This document shows, in pieces, positions 54,485 to 64,000 of a stretch of 64,000 nt of DNA. The notes below the pieces were generated by a model, which was given only the letters and a program-made list of their open reading frames with translations, was not told where the DNA came from and did no database searches. Made by a program: the position numbers and the translations under genes. Positions within the stretch are counted from its first letter, which is position 1; every line of letters begins with the position of its first letter. Where the stretch lies: the NCBI GenBank assembly GCA_033807775.1, contig JAWVWS010001017.1, forward strand, positions 310,001 to 374,000, given 5' to 3'. The DNA comes from Saussurea involucrata (Eukaryota; Streptophyta; Magnoliopsida; Asterales; Asteraceae).

Positions 54485-54563
54485 AGAAACACATGTTCTA
54501 CGAGCCGGGTGAAGTCGTTTTTCAAGTGAACTCGAGGACGAGTTCTTTTCAAGTGAGGGTGAC

Positions 54564-55202
54564 TGATACAGGGAGAATTCGAGAGTTAATAAAGGTTTTT
54601 ACAAATAATTGGGAAAAAGATAAACGAGTTCGAAAGGGAAAACGAGCCCGAAACAGACTCGGGGTTTGGCATCGAAAAAGAAACAAGTTAAGAATCATAA
54701 ACAGCGTCCGAAGCGGGTTACAAGTTAGTTACATGTTTGCTAACCCACACAACAACTCGCGTAGGCTACTGTTTGCCAAACCATGCGCCACCTTCATTCC
54801 AATTACAATTGAAAGTCACGTGACCAACTCCTATTTCCTTCCAATTACAATTGAAAGTCACGTGACCAACTCCTACTTTCTTTTCTTCATTCCTTATTTA
54901 CCCATTTAGATATTTCCATTTATTTATTAATTAGGTTATTGTCTTTTTCAATTATATTAGATTAAGGTTAGGTTAGGTTAAGTTTAATTTTCGTATTTAT
55001 CCTTATTAGTTTAGTACTTATCTTTTTTTTATTTTTGATTATAAATAGGGTATTAGGGTTCTTTTGCTAATCAATTGATAAATTAATAAAGTTCTTATTT
55101 TTAGAGAGTTTTCTCTTGAGTTTTCGTGTTTTACAATTCGTAATCACGTTTATCAAAGGGTTTAGACGCTTGTCGATCCTTCTGCAAATCTATGTTGCGT
55201 CA
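54564..55202 (+). repeat. GYP-N 3' LTR (639 bp)
   Basis: Same ends as the 5' LTR. Differences include an extra GGTTA in the TTAGGTTAGGTTA stretch near 54970 and about ten single-base changes. Confidence 0.93.
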
Positions 55203-55207
55203 CATCC

Positions 55208-55999
55208 ACTAAGGTAAGTACGTTAAAGATATGCTGAAGAAATTCGATCTTACTCAAAGCTCAACTATGAAAACTCTTATGGCACCTCCGCTGACACTTA
55301 ACAAGGATCCCTCTAAAACCTGTTAATGTCACTGCCTATAGAGGAATGATCGGCTCTCTTCTCTATCTTACAACGAGTCGTCCTGATATCATGTATTCTA
55401 CTTGTATTTGTGCAAGATATCAATCTGAACCCAAAGAATCACATATGATCGCTGTAAAGCGAATTTTCAGATATCTGAAGGGTACACCCAACCTAGGTCT
55501 TTGGTATCCCAAAGACTCAGGGTTCGATCTAACTGCCTAATCAGATAGTGATTTTTCCGGTTGCAAACTGAATAGAAAGAGCACTACAGGAGGCTCTCAG
55601 CTCCTTGGTGGAAAGCTGGTGAGCTGGACAAGTAAAAAGCAAAACTCAATGTCCACCTCAACCGCTGAAGCTGCGTACGTAGCCACAGAAGTTGTTGTGC
55701 TCAGGTCTTATGGATGAGAAAATCAGCTATTAGACAATGACCTTCAACTATCAAAGATTCCTATCTATTGCGACAGCACTAGTGCCATCGCTGTAGCAAA
55801 CAACCCAGTGTTACACTCAAAGACCAAACACATCGAAATCAGATATCATTTTATCAAAGATCATGTGATGAATGGAGATAAAGAACTTCATTTTATTCCC
55901 ACTGACTATCAGTTAGTTAATCTCTTTACCAAACCTCTTAAAGAGACAACATTCAACTTTCTCATCAGCGAGCTTGGAATGCTGAACCTTGAAGAATAA
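55208..55999 (+). pseudogene. pol: COP-D1 RT end and RNase H, part 2
   Basis: After the insertion the frame runs LKKFDLTQSSTMKTLMAPPL, YRGMIGSLLYLTTSRPDIMY, then RNase H: SDSDFSGCKLNRKSTTGGSQ, STAEAAYVAT, CDSTSAIAVANNPVLH, SKTKHIEIRYHFIKDH, NLFTKPLKETTFNFLISE. It ends NLEE at TAA 55997-55999. Shifts or stops lie near 55320, 55538 and 55690-55715. Almost word for word parallel to COP-C 11487-12130. Confidence 0.85.
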
Positions 56000-56980
56000 C
56001 TCTTCAGCGGTCAAGCATTATGTCAGCAATAAGGTTCTATCTCTGATATTCATCTCTTAATCTCTGGGTAAATGTTCTATGATACTAACGTATGTTCTCT
56101 ATCTTAACTCACTGAAATTCCATTCAGCGAGTTTTCTTTCAAAAGAAAAACCTGTCACTGACATTTCTCTATCAGCGATTCCTTTGAAAAAAAAACTCAT
56201 CACTGATATTTCTCATCAGTGATTCTTCGAAGAACAAAACCCAATCCTAATACTTTCTCTTATCAGGGATGCCTTTTGAAAAACGAAAAGACAATTTTCT
56301 TGGGACGTCATCCGAGAGGATAAACCATGGCACGCTTTTTTGTTTTACACGTTCGTCTGTTACACTTCTTGACCAATCCACTTTGTGGGACGTGTCTGTG
56401 TCATGATGGATGTTTTTCCCGCTCATCAACTTTCTCTTTCCTCTCTCAATGCTATATAAACACTCCTTGTTTATATTTTTTCTCTTTACGCGCACAAAAC
56501 TCTCTAATGGCAAGAACTTACAAGCCATTTGAACGAACTTAAGAACTTACATCCTCGAAATCAAAACTTTCAAGAATCCAGGTTTACATTCTTAAACATA
56601 TGCCATTGTTGTGAAACAAAAACTTCTTTTTAATCTTCAATCTTTGCTAACAAAGATCAAAATCTTGTTTCTTTCTTTCTTTAAAATCATCTTCTTTCAT
56701 GATTTTCTCTCAAAACACACAAAAACGTTTTCCAAAGTTTAAAATGTTCTTTAAACTTTCTCTTCCATCTTAAATGTGTTTTCCAGATTCTTTCCTAAAA
56801 AGGAAACTTGTAAAACATAGTTTTCTACCATTTTTCAATATCTTTTAAACTGGAAAAACCTCTTTACAAGTTTCTTTCATTAAAAAGAAACTGGTAAAAA
56901 CCCTAAATCTTATTTTTGGAAACTCTTTCCATACTAAGAAATCCTTGTTCTTCTTCTCCTTTGTTCTTTGTTTCTCAGAA
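56000..56980 (+). promoter_or_regulatory. COP-D1 ORF3 leader: internal promoter, first exon and 5'-UTR intron
   Basis: CAGCGA/TCACTGAT motifs fill 56000-56235. A block around GGATAAACCATGGCACGC is shared with COP-D2 (63842-63868). The TATA box TATATAAA is at 56453-56460, followed by a short leader to 56581 (AATCCAG), an intron-like 56582-56978 (GTTTAC...TTTCTCAG), then AA and the former start codon. COP-D2 shows the same plan, which makes chance unlikely. Confidence 0.6.
56582..56978 (+). other. Predicted 5'-UTR intron of COP-D1 ORF3 (397 bp)
   Basis: Donor CCAG|GTTTAC, T-rich body, acceptor TTTCTCAG|AA. The matching COP-D2 intron is 380 bp and also ends two bases before the start codon. Confidence 0.55.
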
Positions 56981-57953
56981 ATAGCCTCCCAAGCAGCTAC
57001 TCTTGTCAAGTCCAAGAACGTAAAATTCGCACTATCCCAAGTTCATTTTGTGGACAAAAACCATTTGGCCCTCCTAACGTTCCCTGAAAAAAAGTAATGC
57101 CTGCACCTGGAAGATGCAGTAACACTGCTAAGGAACTCTCCTCTGTTCTACGCACTGACCGTAGCTCCTCCTGCTCGCAAAGCTTTGCTTCAGCAATTCT
57201 GGTATACTGCTGAACGTGCTGAAGTGACACTGAAGTCAAAGAAGAAAGTCACCGTGATCTCCTTCTAAATTGAGCTTGGGGTTGGCAGCATAACTGCCAA
57301 TGGGATTCGCTCAGCTCTCCAACTAGCTGTTGCACCTTTCACTGAACCACCAACGGACGATGAACTAATCCAATTCTTAGATCACATGGGATACGAGTGG
57401 GACACCAAATCCAGGACTCAGATCCTGGACAAGAAGCTCACCAAGGTCCTGAAGGCCAAAATGCCTTCAGAGATCAACTACCTTTTTCACCTACATCATC
57501 CAGGCCATGAGTGGCAAGACTGGTTCTCATGACCAAACGAACCGATATCAACTTCAGATGGGGTATAGCCTCATCACTAGGCGAAAAATCGACTATGCCT
57601 GCATGATATTCGATGACCTGATGGTAAAGGTCGAGAAACCTGAACGCGAGGTGAAGGTCCCCTACGTACGCTTCATCTCATCTTTCCTCCAGTTTTTTCT
57701 CAAGGAGGAATACCCGACCGAGGGTGACTATCAGCTTCCAAGACTCAGGGTCTGAATCCTCGATGTGGAAAGGGCTAACAACGAGGTAATTCTTTCTATC
57801 CTTAAATAAAAACTCTCTTCTACTTCTACTTCTTCGGCAGTGATGCCCACGGTTAATCCCCTCGTGGCTCCCTAAGCTGCCACAACCACCTCCTCGGCGA
57901 AGAGGAAACAATCTCAAGCCCTTCTTGGTTAATCTAAAAAGACCAAGAGAGTT
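56981..57953 (+). pseudogene. COP-D1 ORF3 (5' part), start codon lost and truncated
   Basis: It begins where COP-D2 ORF3 begins, but the codon is ATA instead of ATG. Text runs ASQAATLVKSKNVKFALSQV, then the conserved LLQQFWYTAERAEV (COP-D2: LLAQFWYTAHR), SITANGIRSALQLAV, LTKVLKAKMPSEINYLF, SGKTGSHDQTN, MGYSLITRRKIDYACMIFDDLM and VPYVRFISSFL. Stops at about 57095 and 57265 and a shift near 57490 break it. It is cut at 57953 by COP-D2, so the linker, coiled coil and C-terminal region are missing. Confidence 0.75.
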
Positions 57954-58911
57954 TGTTGGTCCCAAAGGGTTATACAAGTTTGTAGAAGGGGGGTTGAATA
58001 CAAACACATGATTTTTATCGTTCTAAATTGTTTAATGATATATATCAAACAATTTACAGTTTATTGCGGAACAAGATTAAGGAATAAACTTAATCTAAAC
58101 AAACTATGAGAACACTAAGATTTCTAGCACTAGAAATAGAGATTAAGAAAATTAAGAACACTAAGGAGAGTATTCTTTTTCACACACTAAGTTCAGCGAG
58201 AGGAATGGCCGAGCACTTCAAAAATGAAGTAGGGTTTCCTTTATATACTACATGCATTTAATGCACAATAGTACACCTTTACACGTGGCAGCCTCTAGTT
58301 GGTTGCATGGTTTGACTTCAGTAGACAACCTAGTGGCCGCATGATGAATAGTGCAGAATCAGAGTTGGTTGTACGATTCTGGACAAAAGGGATGTCCGTT
58401 CTGACAAAAATCGTACGGAGGCGTGCAAGGGGATAAGACAAAGGTTCCTTGTAGAGGAGACTTCATGATCAGCGTTCGTTGAATAATTCTTTATCAGCGA
58501 ATGATAAAGTTCAGCGTTCGCTGAAGTTTTCTACTTGAAACTTCACGTTGAGTGGACAAGTCTTGGCTTCGCTGATATCCGCATCAGGTCACTAGTAGAC
58601 TTAGTCGCTGGTTCTTTGGGTTGATCTTCGACTTTAGCGTAGAACATGGTTGACGTGAATCTTATCTTCAGGGATCATAAGTAAACAACATAAGTTATCA
58701 GCGATCATCAGTGAGACTGAACAGGCTCAGGGCTCACTGATGAACAGTGTTCGCTGAATGCATAATTTAAAGCGTATGTTTTCATCAGCGATACTAAACA
58801 GACTTAGTATATTTTCTTTGATGACAAAACATTAATACATATTATCTACTTACAATTTTCACTAAGTGTTTCTCAGAGTCATTATCAAATCACTGAGGGT
58901 TTGGATCAACA
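57954..58911 (-). repeat. COP-D2 3' LTR (958 bp)
   Basis: Minus strand TGTTGATCCAAACCC ... CTTTGGGACCAACA. TATA box TATATAAAGG at 58240-58247. CAGCGAT/ATCGCTGA motifs cluster at about 58470-58800. Confidence 0.88.
58240..58247 (-). promoter_or_regulatory. COP-D2 LTR TATA box
   Basis: Minus strand AGTATATAAAGGAAACCC, about 290 bases before the LTR end, similar in place to the COP-C LTR box. Confidence 0.65.
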
Positions 58912-58928
58912 ATCTCCCCCTATTTGAT
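58912..58928 (-). other. COP-D2 polypurine tract
   Basis: Minus strand AAATAGGGGGAGAT directly before the LTR start, matching the COP-C tract AAATAAGGGGAGAT. Confidence 0.75.
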
Positions 58929-59259
58929 GATGACATTGCAATAAAGGAAAATTGTTAAGTAAGAATATAAGGATAAAAAGGACTCATAACTACTTGTCCC
59001 ATTTACTATTTTCAGGGATCTTTTTAAGTACTGATGGAGTAAAGTACATTCACTGAAATGTTTCATTAACTTCATAGAGATTACAAGGGGAAGTGGAAAA
59101 ATTACAAGTACAGTGAATTAATATTTACAAGTACAAAAAGTTACAAGCTGATAAAAGATAGAAGAATTACAAAAGGGAATCCTATCAGCTATTCAGGTTC
59201 TTTCTTGGTAAGAAGTTCATCAAGAGAATTTGATTCAAAGACCATCCAATCAGGGACTT
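58929..59259 (-). other. COP-D2 3' untranslated region
   Basis: AT-rich, no open frame, between the ORF3 stop and the polypurine tract. Confidence 0.5.
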
Positions 59260-60417
59260 TTACTCCCTGTTCCTTTTTTTCTTGGCTTCTTTGTAGATTA
59301 AGGACTTCATGAAGTGTCCGAGCAGGTCTTGTCTGAAACCACACCAGTAGATGAGATCTCTGAGTTGTTCGATAGGAGTGATGGCTAGCTCAGAGATGCG
59401 TTGAAAGCATTTGCATCCGGTGCAGTCGATGAAGAAGATGCCATAAGGTTCGTTGACCACCTTTCCAGAGATAAAATCTTCACCAGGGGGTAGGGAGACA
59501 TCAAGCGCTGACAAATCAGGATCAGGGCCAAGAACAGTTTCTCGAGAGAACTCGATGCCGGTTTCATTTCGTATAGGAGGACCTGAAGCTGAAGGTTTCT
59601 TCTTTTTCTTTGCAGCAGGCCTTCTATTTTGAACTGGAGGAGGGATATTAACGGCTGATGTTACCATGTCGATCTGCTTGTTCAGAGCTTTCTCGACAAA
59701 GGATTTATAATTTGAATGCGACTGTTGAATGGCTATCCGCATCTCCAACCATTTAGAGAAACCAAGCTGATGAATCCACGAAGTGTAGATATTTGCCTTG
59801 TGACCATTCTCGCTGATAATCTGAATATCAATGATTGGAATTTCATTGGTTGTTCTTCCTCTGATGTTGACTATTTTGATTCTGGAGGCATAGTGTCGGA
59901 AATGACATTTCTCCTTGCACCAAGCAACTGTGGAATCAGAGACCTTGGTCTTCTCTTCTCTGATCTTCTTGGCGTCGTTCCAGAGCTTTCGCTGAATAGA
60001 GACAAGAACCTTCTTCAAGGCAGGATCCTTGACTGAACTTTAAACGAGTTCTAAGGCATATTCTTTGTCTTTGTCTTCAGCCTTCTTTCGTTCAGCCAGG
60101 AGTTTTTCAGCTTTGAAGGCCTCAGCGATTTCCCTATTTGATAACATTTTCAGTTGTGGAGGGACAATGCGCTGATCTTCCAGCTTCTTGATCATTGTTG
60201 CTTTCACTGTGGTTTCATCTTCACTTGTCCTTCTAATGGGCAAGGAAGGTATGTTGGGATGGGAGAGCAGTTCTTCTTCTTCTTCTTCTTTAAAATGATC
60301 ATCTGTCCCATCGAGGTTCAGGACCGAGATATTTGTTTTTCAACACTTGTTGCAAGGATTATTGCTAGAATGTGGTGGGGAACTTCAGCTTGACCCTCAA
60401 GCAGGGGAGAGGACTAG
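59260..60417 (-). pseudogene. COP-D2 ORF3, second coding exon (C-terminal region)
   Basis: Follows the acceptor TTTGTTTCAG|CTAG in the phase set by the first exon. Open from 60018 to 59260; upstream it holds stops at 60040-60042 (TAA) and three TGA codons before 60290, several where CGA is likely. It includes an acidic run (EEEEEELL), a lysine/glutamate-rich coiled-coil-like stretch (AEAFKAEKLLAERKKAEDKD) and the conserved region KCHFRHYASRIKIVNIRG / IYTSWIHQLGFSKWLEMRI. That last part corresponds to WYRKAMHYRTNRAQ and HLKQFGLSEWFELSKLL of COP-C ORF3. A basic linker PAAKKKKKPSASGP follows. It ends at the TAG/TGA region near 59260. No known enzyme motif. Confidence 0.65.
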
Positions 60418-60567
60418 CTGAAACAAAACAATCACAGAGGTAAGATCATTTGGGAGAAGAGATAGAGAAAAGATGGGTTAAGTGTTTAGAGGTTTGAGTG
60501 AGAGTAGGATAGATATTGAGAAGGGATAGAGGAGGGATGCAGTGTAAGGGAAAAGAATGTAACATAC
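60418..60567 (-). other. Predicted coding intron of COP-D2 ORF3 (150 bp)
   Basis: Donor TATCAG|GTATGT and acceptor TTTTGTTTCAG with a T-rich tract; both flanking exons are in phase 0. Without splicing ORF3 ends at TAA 60478. Confidence 0.6.
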
Positions 60568-63210
60568 CTGATAAACTGGTTTCCTGAGAAGAATATTCAG
60601 GTTGTCCTCAGCGAGGCCTTTGTTTTTGCCTTGGTCGGCCGCAGTCGATGGAGGCTTGGTTTTGGTCCCCTCCCCTGATTCTTTTATAACGACCCATTTT
60701 AGAGAAGGGGCTCTTCTCGGTTTTAGCTGGAATACGAAACCTTCATCTTCATCATCATCATCGTCATCATCATTTTTGGGTGATGATGAAGGTTCGTCAT
60801 CCTGGATGTCCAGGTCTTCTTCTTCTTCAGCTTCATCCTCTTCTTCCTCATTTTCCAAGGATTCAACAAGCATAGGAGTGTCGGCCTGTTCTTCGAGTTG
60901 CTCCCCCTTAGAATGAGAGGGATTATTCTCGGTTCCCTCGGGATTTTCATCTCCCTGAGGTTTTTCAGCAATACCCTCCCTCTCAGAAACATGGGGAAGG
61001 CCTTCATCTTTGTCCTTCTCCCCCTCTTCCACATGTTGGATGGGGGAGGCAGAGGCAGCAGCAGCAGCAGTATCAGTGGTCTTAGGGTCCCTATCTTCTT
61101 GGCCAGGGATCCCAATATGTGTTTCCACCACTGCCATTCTGTCTTCGAGGCCAGAAATAGTAGGGGTGCTTTGAACGATGAAGTCCACTGCCACCTCCAT
61201 CTTTTCCCGGTCATCCTGAGAAAAGTGGGACAAAGGGACAGTGGGAGCGTTGAGATGACCGAGAATCTGTTGCAGCAGGTTATTTGAGGAGCCGACCGCC
61301 TGAGTGAGAGAGCCTACCTCAGTCTTTAGAGACGCGACCTCCCCCTGAAGTTTTGACACGTCTGTCTTCAGCATTGTGACTTCGCTGGACAGAGTGGAGA
61401 AGTTGGAGGAGAGGCCCGTGTTGGTAGTGTTTAGTGCGCTGAGGGTTGTAGAGTTGTTGGTGAGAGCCTCAGCAACACTAGATAGACCACCGGCAAGTGT
61501 AGAGACATCAGCGGTTGTAGCTTTGTCGTTCATAGCTTCGGCCAATTTCTTCAACGTTTCCCCAGCGTCTGTAACAGCGATATCCGTGAGGGAAGTGCTA
61601 ATAGTCCCCATATTAGGACCTGTAACAGAAAAGAACTTGTGAACAAAGGAAATCTCAAAAGTTGGGGGTTCAGAGAGAGGAGTACTTAGGTTACCTGGAG
61701 GCGGGTTGGAAAAGGTGTTGATGTCACGGTATCTTGACAGGTGTTCCATGTCGTCTTCCAGTGTTCGTTGATTGGAAGCGCCTTCAGGTCCTTTATTCAG
61801 GTTCATCAATCGATGTAGCTCAACGGCAGAGCTGTCATCCAGATGGATGACGCTTGAAGGTGATGCAGTAGGGAAAATGAATTTAGAAGAGACCAAAGAA
61901 TGAGAAGGAGAAGCGAAGGTTGTGAAGAGGGTGTGGGTAGCAGATTCAGCGTTGGATCCGCTGAGAAAAGCCTCCGCAGCGCTTAGATGCGCTAAGGATT
62001 GGGGGTTCGTATCCAAAGGAATTTTAGTGAACTGAGGCACTGAATTTGGTATGGAAGTGGATGGTTCAGCAGATGTGGCGGAGTGTACCACAAAATCTTC
62101 CATCGTCGTCTGTAAAGAGACCGACGTGGAGTCTTCAGCCTGGGAAGGCTTAGGTTGCTCCTTTGAGGTCTTCTTGGTCTTATGGATGCCAAGTGGGGAT
62201 TCAGAGTGTTTCCTCTTTTTGGAAGAGGAGGTGGTTGCAGCCTGGGTACCAGCGGTTCGGTCGACCGCTTCCGTTGAGGTAGTTGCAGAAAGATAAGAAT
62301 GAGATCGAAAAAGAGGTAAGAGTTCAGAAAGACGTACCTCGTTAGGGATCGGCTTGTAATCGATAACCTTCGGACCAACCTGAGAAAGTATCAGGTCTCC
62401 CCCTGTCGGGTACTTATATCCCAGGCCATGCATAAAGAGGGCACTGAGGAATCGGGGGTAAGGGACCATCGCTGGGCGATCAGGAACTTCAACCCTTTCC
62501 ATCAGATCTTGAAAGATGAGGCGAGCCCAGTCTACGTGTAGACCCTTCAGGAGTGCGTAACCCATAGCGGTTTGGGGCTTTGAGGCCTTATCAGTGGACC
62601 CCGTCTTCGCTGACACCCAGCTGATGATGTGAGCAAATATGAAGTTCAGCTCACTGGGCATTTTGCTTTTCAGCACTGTCGTGATCTTCTTCTCAGGTTG
62701 CTTGTCACGTCCTGTGTTCCAGTTGTATTTCATGGGGTCAAGGAAAGCGATGATCTCTGCCTTTCCTTCAGCAGAGTTGACGTCAGGGAATGGGACGAAC
62801 TTGTTGTCCTTAGAGCTTGTAGGAAGGTTCAGGGCTCCCCTTATAGCTGAAGAGGTGATTAGGGCTTCACCAAGCTCAGTTTCAAAGGCGATTACATCGA
62901 ACTTTTTGTTTGGATTTTTGGTGGAGGAGGTTTGGGTACGGTGCGCAGTGTACCAGAACTGAGCAAGTAATTTCTTGTGGGCAGGTGGTTTTATAGTCAG
63001 GGCTGTCGCCAGAGAACAAGTCTTGATGAATTTGACAGTATCATCAAGATGGTTAATGTTCTTCTTCTTGGGGAATTCCAAGAGAGCGTAGGGGTTGTTG
63101 GACGGAAATTGAATCCTGTCCAGGGAATGGCGCATGTTTGGTGCCTTTGGGAGTTCAGCATTTTCAGAAGATGCAGGAGATGCAGCGCTGGTGTTGTCGT
63201 TGGTTGCCAT
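60568..63210 (-). CDS. COP-D2 ORF3, first coding exon (881 codons, open)
   Basis: Starts at ATG 63210 (AA ATG GCA), two bases after an intron acceptor; unspliced it would end at 60478 after 910 codons. Residues 1-330: conserved region also found in COP-D1 and COP-C (LLAQFWYTAHR; SAIRGALNLPTS; KMPSELNFIFAHIISW; MGYALLKGLHVDWARLIFQDLM). Then a serine/threonine/proline-rich linker with basic KKRKHSES (possible nuclear signal), a long coiled coil about 555-690 (LSSEVTMLKTDVSKLQGEVA), and an acidic tail with poly-E and poly-D runs. No signal peptide, membrane helix or enzyme motif. Annotation pipelines tend to name such proteins putative plant transposon proteins. The role is unknown; the open frame of 881 codons suggests recent selection or a young copy. 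Confidence 0.75.
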
Positions 63211-63212
63211 TT

Positions 63213-63592
63213 CTGTTCAGAACACACAAAGATGGAGAAGATGAAGAAAATGGAAAGAGATTCCACAATAAGATTTTTAGGGTTTTTCAGTTTCCATTTG
63301 GAGAAATAAATGGTAAACTAGGGTTTCTAGTTTTGAAAGGAAGTACAAAAACTAGTGAAAAAAAACTTGTTTTACCAGTTTCCTTTTTAAGAAAGGATTC
63401 AAAAAAACGTATGAAATGTTTCAAGTTTAAGATTTTGATTATAAACTTGAAGAACAACCTGCAAACAGATTGTGTGCATAAAACCATGAATAAAATGATT
63501 TCATTTTTAGAAAGTTCTTTTGTTTGATCTTTTAAAAACAATAATAAGATCAAAAACAAGTTTATAAGATGGAAAATAAAAGAAATGTTAAC
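63213..63592 (-). other. Predicted 5'-UTR intron of COP-D2 ORF3 (380 bp)
   Basis: Donor AACAG|GTTAACAT, T-rich body, acceptor TTCTGAACAG|AA followed by ATG. Matches COP-D1 in position. Confidence 0.6.
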
Positions 63593-64000
63593 CTGTTTCG
63601 TGAAGTAGAAAAAGATGAACACAGGTTCTTGATAAAATAATCCGAATGCAAGAGAATGAAGAGAGTTCTATTGCCTTAAGAGATTAGAATCGCATAAAAG
63701 GTAAAAATATAAACTGGAAGTGTTTATATAGTGTGAGTAGAGAGAGAAAAACTAAGAGCGAGAAAAGTTTTTCATGATGACACGTGACACGTCCCTTAAA
63801 TCTTATTGGACAAGAAAACGAAACAGGCGAGCATGTCAGACGAGAAGGCGTGCCATGGTTTATCCGTTGTGATGACGTCACAAACGTCCTTTCATATTTT
63901 AAGGTGTCTCTGAGGGTTTTAGAAAAGCTCAGGGACATTTTAAAAATAAGAAGCACTGATTAGAAATATCAGTGAGATTTAAGAGTTTGAAAAGAATCAC
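63593..64000 (-). promoter_or_regulatory. COP-D2 internal promoter for ORF3
   Basis: Minus strand: TATA box TATATAAACAC at 63720-63730, leader exon to 63593. Upstream are CACGTG at 63781-63786 and TGACGTCA at 63873-63880, both plant bZIP-type sites. The block near 63842-63868 (GATAAACCATGGCACGCC) is shared with COP-D1. Confidence 0.6.

Larger units (their letters stand above)
52650..55202 (+). mobile_element. GYP-N: small non-autonomous gypsy-type element (2.55 kb)
   Basis: LTRs of 634 and 639 bp, about 98% alike, with a perfect CATCC duplication (52645-52649 and 55203-55207). A full tRNA-Met primer site AGTGGTATCAGAGC follows the left LTR, and a purine-rich AAGTGAGGGTGAC precedes the right one. 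The interior of 1.28 kb carries a single 399-residue frame with gag-like and protease-like parts and no RT, RNase H or integrase. It must use enzymes of a full-length relative. Insertion into COP-D1 pol is clear, because RT text resumes after the second CATCC. Confidence 0.93.
51014..57953 (+). mobile_element. COP-D1: internally deleted copia element with ORF3, cut off by COP-D2
   Basis: A truncated 5' LTR (51014 to about 51490) runs directly into the integrase-RT linker, so half the LTR plus primer site, gag, protease and integrase are gone. RT and RNase H follow (with GYP-N inserted), then a leader and the start of ORF3, which stops at 57953 where COP-D2 sits. LTR, pol and ORF3 are all related to COP-D2 or COP-C. 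The left LTR end matches the COP-D2 LTR start TGTTGAT.AAAC.CTC. Confidence 0.82.
57954..64000 (-). mobile_element. COP-D2: 3' half of a copia element with ORF3, minus strand
   Basis: 3' LTR 57954-58911, polypurine tract, ORF3 (63210 to 59260) and the ORF3 promoter region up to the window end. Pol should lie beyond 64000. It inserted into ORF3 of COP-D1, its own relative, in opposite orientation. The bases before the left end are GAGTT, the expected left copy of the duplication; the right copy is out of view. Confidence 0.85.

Noticed and set aside
60602..60916. Serine-rich plus-strand frame
   Set aside because: Antisense of the poly-E/poly-D tail of COP-D2 ORF3.

Overview
The window is nuclear DNA of a flowering plant, almost certainly a dicot with a large repeat-rich genome. 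It holds nested LTR retrotransposons, MITEs, a CACTA transposon end and one intron-rich plant gene, and there are no bacterial features. Asteraceae is my guess from the style of the retrotransposons; it is not proven here. Names used below: GYP-A, GYP-B, SOLO-E and LARD are Ty3/gypsy-type elements; COP-C, COP-D1 and COP-D2 are Ty1/copia elements with an extra third ORF (ORF3); GYP-N is a small non-autonomous gypsy-type element.

Layout. 1-1712: the 3' end of GYP-A (chromodomain tail, polypurine tract, 3' LTR). 1968-35168: a LARD-like element with 2.9-kb LTRs and a non-coding interior, opened by two insertions. COP-C (5483-17716, target duplication GGGTT) sits in its interior. Its 3' LTR was hit by SOLO-E (22104-34216, duplication AAGAT), which was hit by GYP-B (23989-33883, minus strand), whose left LTR was hit by a solo LTR of the GYP-A type (24264-25801, duplication GAGGG). 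35169-38850: decayed repeats, then the right end of a CACTA transposon with an ULP1-like protease remnant. 39421-48751 (minus): an apparently intact 11-exon subtilisin-like protease gene (750 residues), the only host gene seen. Its introns carry a cluster of MITEs sitting in (TA)n tracts. 49427-50868: a decayed copia pol fragment. 51014-57953: COP-D1, an internally deleted copia element carrying GYP-N (52650-55202, duplication CATCC). 57954-64000: the 3' part of COP-D2, in opposite orientation, inserted into ORF3 of its relative COP-D1.

How the parts work together. The copia and gypsy elements carry the usual gag, protease, integrase, reverse transcriptase and RNase H modules, all broken by stops and frameshifts; many stops are TAG or TGA where TGG, CAG or CGA is expected, as after cytosine deamination. 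The most unusual system is ORF3 of the copia elements. It lies between RNase H and the 3' LTR and encodes a large protein with a conserved N-terminal region (FWYTA/FWLT motif), a proline/serine-rich linker, a coiled coil and a conserved C-terminal region. Each copy has its own TATA box just upstream. The two COP-D copies also share a 5'-UTR intron ending two bases before the start codon, and COP-D2 has a second, coding intron. Each element family is also peppered with its own short motif (ACCGAT in COP-C, CAGCGA in COP-D, TCCGG in GYP-A/B), which recalls motif-protein co-evolution in anti-silencing transposons.

Limits: boundaries come from reading by eye, and LTR identities are estimates. Lineage names for elements are inferred from domain order and motifs.
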